DNA from: Psilocybe azurescens | Taxonomy: Eukaryota; Basidiomycota; Agaricomycetes; Agaricales; Agrocybaceae | Assembly: GCA_023853785.1 (NCBI GenBank) | Contig: JAJIRX010000567.1 | Span: forward strand, 1,302,001 to 1,366,000 | DNA length: 64,000 bases | Reading direction: 5' to 3' | Shown: positions 61,446 through 64,000 of the stretch, piece after piece | Layout of the letters: the number at the start of each line of letters is the position of its first letter | How positions within the stretch are numbered: the first letter of the stretch is position 1 | The notes under the pieces: generated by a model | The model's database searches: none | Seen by the model: the letters and a program-made list of their open reading frames with translations, nothing else | Told to the model about the DNA's origin: nothing | Translations under genes and position numbers: made by a program

Positions 61446-61557
61446 CAGCTATGTTGATGTTCTAATGGCGCTAATCTATAGAATTTTTTTTTGAACCGTT
61501 ATTTAACAAGCTTCGTTGAAGAGAACAGAGAAAAGACTCGACATTCCCAAATCAGCT

Positions 61558-63075
61558 CTATCGACCTGTCGAATATCCTGACCACACACCCGCAAGTAGC
61601 AGTACATTGCATATCATAAGTGTACCAGATGAGAAAGAAGTCGACGGGAAAACGTTCCAAGCGTATTCGATTCCTAGAATCAAGGCAAGTCTATATAGAA
61701 GGAATCAGACGATTTCAGAAGTGCCTGATTTCAACCACTTACTTCAGAGGCACGGGGATACGAGTTCTCCACGCAAGCAACGGTAGCTGCTGTGCATACC
61801 AAGAGTAGAATTGATAATGTAGTGAACGAGCAAAGACAATTCCTATTAAATTGGAAGTGAAAAGAACCGTGGCGATATCTGTAAGCCAGAATTAGGACAA
61901 AATGCCGAATATAAGCCACACTGAACTCACAATCACTCGTTACAGGTACTAGGCCAGCAGGGGATGACGGCCTTCTCATACCACGGGAGAGAACGCCATA
62001 TACGCCGCCATCAGGTTCACACCATTTGAAAAGACCGAATGCAACGAGAACTGTCGCTTGGCCGACAAGCAGGGCTACAGCCAATTGAGAGCTTAGAAAT
62101 GTCTTCTCCTCCAGGAACCTCCAATTGACTGTCCATTTATACATAAATACGCGTCCAAGATCGAAGGCTGAGTGAGCATATGCCATTGGATCTTCGCGCA
62201 GGAAGGGAACCGCAAAAACACCTGTGTAACGACGAGTGCGGACAAATAGCCAAGAGTGGAAAGCAGTCCTTTTCGCTTGAATAGTATGACCAGCAAGCCA
62301 GGGAGATATAGTAAGATTGACATCTTTATCGACAATGCTGCGCTAAAGGAATGTAGCGTGAAGTCAACTAATGCCAATCAAAATGACTTTGACCAACCTA
62401 CCTGAAGAGCATAATCCCGGTGTCAAAAATCCATTCTGGAAGGCCAGTATTGAGGCCTGAATCGCCACCACTGACCAACAATCATTGAACAACCTTAACA
62501 CAAAAATGGAGTGGAGCCTTTTGCTTAAGGGGGAGTAGCAAAAGAATCCAATTTGGAATGTTCCCTGCTGAGCGATAGATTCCGCACGACAGCACAAGAG
62601 TTGTCAAGTAAAGAAAGCCGTAGATTTTCTGGGCAAGTTGCACATTCCTACCCATGTCGGTGATATCATAGAGGAAGTGGTGGATGCGCACATGGCCAGC
62701 AGGATATCTAGATTCCCAACAAAACTGTCATTACAGATTGGTAGAACGACCAGAAGAACACAAACACAAGGGGGCCAGTTGGTCCAGTTATCAAGGAGTA
62801 ATTATATTGTCCTTGCAGAAAGACTTTTGTTTGTATCATGTACGTTTCCCAGTCAATCTCCGTGTCTGAAGTACCCGACAACCACATTAGTTCTCTACTT
62901 CTATTCCAATGTGTCAAGGAACCTGACATGGAACATACTGGATGATTAACCCAGTAAGTAAGGCATCGCCAACAATAACCAGTGTCGCAAGATGCCAGAA
63001 GTATTTGGGATTGAAGAGTAAAGACTGTGGAATATGTAGACACTGACTGAAGATAGACGGAGTAGAAGAGGACAT
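61558..63075 (-). CDS. ALG3: Dolichyl-P-Man:Man5GlcNAc2-PP-dolichol alpha-1,3-mannosyltransferase
   Basis: ALG3 adds the first luminal mannose to the lipid-linked oligosaccharide in the ER. The start is [11 protein letters not shown]. The first luminal loop reads [20 protein letters not shown], with the conserved acidic pair. [20 protein letters not shown] and [20 protein letters not shown] follow, then [40 protein letters not shown] is another family signature. Then come [20 protein letters not shown] and [20 protein letters not shown]. The last exon carries [20 protein letters not shown] and stops at 61558-61560. One base is missing at the A5 run 62214-62218 (after VTQV), where T6 on the coding strand restores [19 protein letters not shown]. 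An early TAA near 61739 lies inside the last intron, not at the true end. Confidence 0.94.
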
Positions 63076-63223
63076 GTTGAGTACTGTGGGAACTTTACGG
63101 ACGGCACTATTACTTGACAGTGCTCAGGGCCCTTGTATGTCTCGCGTTCCAAGGCTTCAACTTTCTGCTTTCTTCGATTCCCCGGACTGCTCTTTTATTA
63201 TCCCTGACACTTGTTCATGGACC
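63076..63223. promoter_or_regulatory. Divergent region between ALG3 and the F-box copy
   Basis: This 148-bp interval lies between the ALG3 start and the first ATG of the F-box-related copy. It must contain the ALG3 promoter. Confidence 0.4.
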
Positions 63224-64000
63224 ATGGACTCTCTATCAAGATTCTCTCAAGAATTGCTTGACCTCTTTGCGGAAACTGTCGGTGAACTTCCAGAATCTGA
63301 TTCATTGCAATTCAGCACACTATTCGCGTGTAATCTTGTTTCACGATCCTTCGACTATATATCTCGGCGCATTCTTTTCAAGTGCAACTAATTTAAGGAG
63401 ATACCTGAAAAACAGGCACGGTGGAAATTGACAATGTTGCATCAACTTCTGTCATGGACCCATCATTCGGAGTCAGAGTAATCATCAAGGATTCGCTCGA
63501 ATATGTGAAAGAGTTCTACTTTAATATTTGGAAGTACCTATCGGACTCAGAAGAGGAAGAAGAGGAAAAGGAGGATACTGAGGGAGAGGATCCAGAGCAT
63601 GTTTTGGTTTCTGATTTAAATGACTTACACGGATCTGAATTCAGCTTGGAAACACTCGCCCTTTACGCTGAAGGCCTCGACCGGCAGCTGTGCAGCAGCA
63701 GTTTGCGAAATGCCACATACGACCTCTCTCGGTCCCCTCACCTACGTTGCCTTCGCATTCAGTGTATAAACAAATTACTCCCGTCATTTTTACGCGGAAG
63801 TCGTATACAGTATCTCTAAATGTAGGGTCAGATTATGTTTGCCTAATGGAGCCCTTTCCAATAGCCTTTATATAAAACAAATACAAAGAAAGACCATTTT
63901 GTTGCCCGCTTTCGAATTTGACGCGTTCGGGCTTCGGTTGTAACATTTCAGCTTTTGCTTTCGTTTAAAATCCATGTCTCGACCCCAAGACGACAGAAAT
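63224..64000 (+). pseudogene. Decayed F-box protein copy, possibly continuing beyond the window
   Basis: The first part reads MDSLSRFSQELLDLFAETVG, then FSTLFACNLVSRSFDYISRR, a typical mushroom F-box. An in-frame TAA follows RILFKCN, although the same frame continues with family-like text FKEIPEKQARWKLTMLHQLL. Near 63455-63465 the frame changes to DPSFGVRVIIKDSLEYVKEF. There follows an acidic run (SDSEEEEEEKEDTEGEDPEH) and then LHGSEFSLETLALYAEGLDR. The frame changes again at about 63815, where LNVGSDYVCLMEPFPIAFI continues. Neither the stop nor the first frame change lies in a homopolymer run. This favours true decay over the error pattern seen elsewhere, but a short unrecognised intron is possible. 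The 3' end may be outside the window. Confidence 0.5.

Noticed and set aside
61731..61808. ALG3 ending at the early TAA near 61739
   Set aside because: That stop follows a good donor (gtaagt). Splicing to the tatatag acceptor gives [13 protein letters not shown], a conserved ALG3 C-terminus.

Overview
The window is nuclear DNA of a filamentous basidiomycete, most likely a mushroom-forming Agaricomycete. The evidence is gene-dense, intron-rich genes with introns of about 40-60 nt, short divergent promoters, and fungal-type SOG2, NPR2, MET8, ALG and RdRP proteins. F-box/LRR paralogues and serine-rich coiled-coil proteins of the mushroom type are also present. The species cannot be named from the sequence alone. 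There is no rRNA, CRISPR array, complete autonomous transposon or prokaryotic operon.

Layout. 1-2772: 3' part of a SOG2-like LRR protein. 3241-7559: an RNA-dependent RNA polymerase with its DVDGD catalytic motif. 7767-8997: an unrecognised gene. 9091-13207: branched-chain ketoacid dehydrogenase E1 beta, divergent from CreC/WDR20. 13442-20016: an F-box protein, a small acidic protein and methylenetetrahydrofolate reductase. 20303-24794: YPT6, TAP42 and OGG1. 24896-30667: NPR2, UBA3 and RCL1. 31009-37903: MET8, an AT-rich gap, SLT11/RBM22, a YeeE/YedE-type sulfur transporter and a DUF726 hydrolase. 37966-39110: a 746-bp MITE with 38-bp terminal inverted repeats, followed by a 55-bp minisatellite. 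39152-45355: CCDC6-like coiled-coil protein, ALG2 and an M50B-like membrane metalloprotease. 45615-54493: an F-box protein, RAB11 and the TRAPPII subunit TRS130. 54730-59066: RRP3, a 2-oxoglutarate oxygenase and an orphan coiled-coil protein. 59812-64000: F-box/LRR protein, ALG3 and a decayed F-box copy at the right edge.

Themes. Membrane traffic is well represented (Rab6, Rab11, TRAPPII, RAM-network SOG2); TRS130 lies next to RAB11, the GTPase that TRAPPII activates. Lipid-linked oligosaccharide synthesis is represented by ALG2 and ALG3. Sulfur and one-carbon metabolism is represented by MTHFR, MET8 and the YedE-type transporter. Nutrient control is represented by NPR2, TAP42 and CreC. RNA work is represented by RdRP, RCL1, RRP3 and SLT11.

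A strong technical signal runs through the window. At least eleven conserved genes or gene segments lose their frame by one base exactly at, or next to, a homopolymer run, and most of these runs are one base too short. Because several of the genes are housekeeping or essential, I read this as sequencing error and not gene decay. I found no convincing new multi-gene system. The best leads are the MITE inserted in a minisatellite, the RAB11-TRS130 pair, the fungal YedE-type transporter near MET8, and the AT-rich gap carrying GC-rich hairpins.
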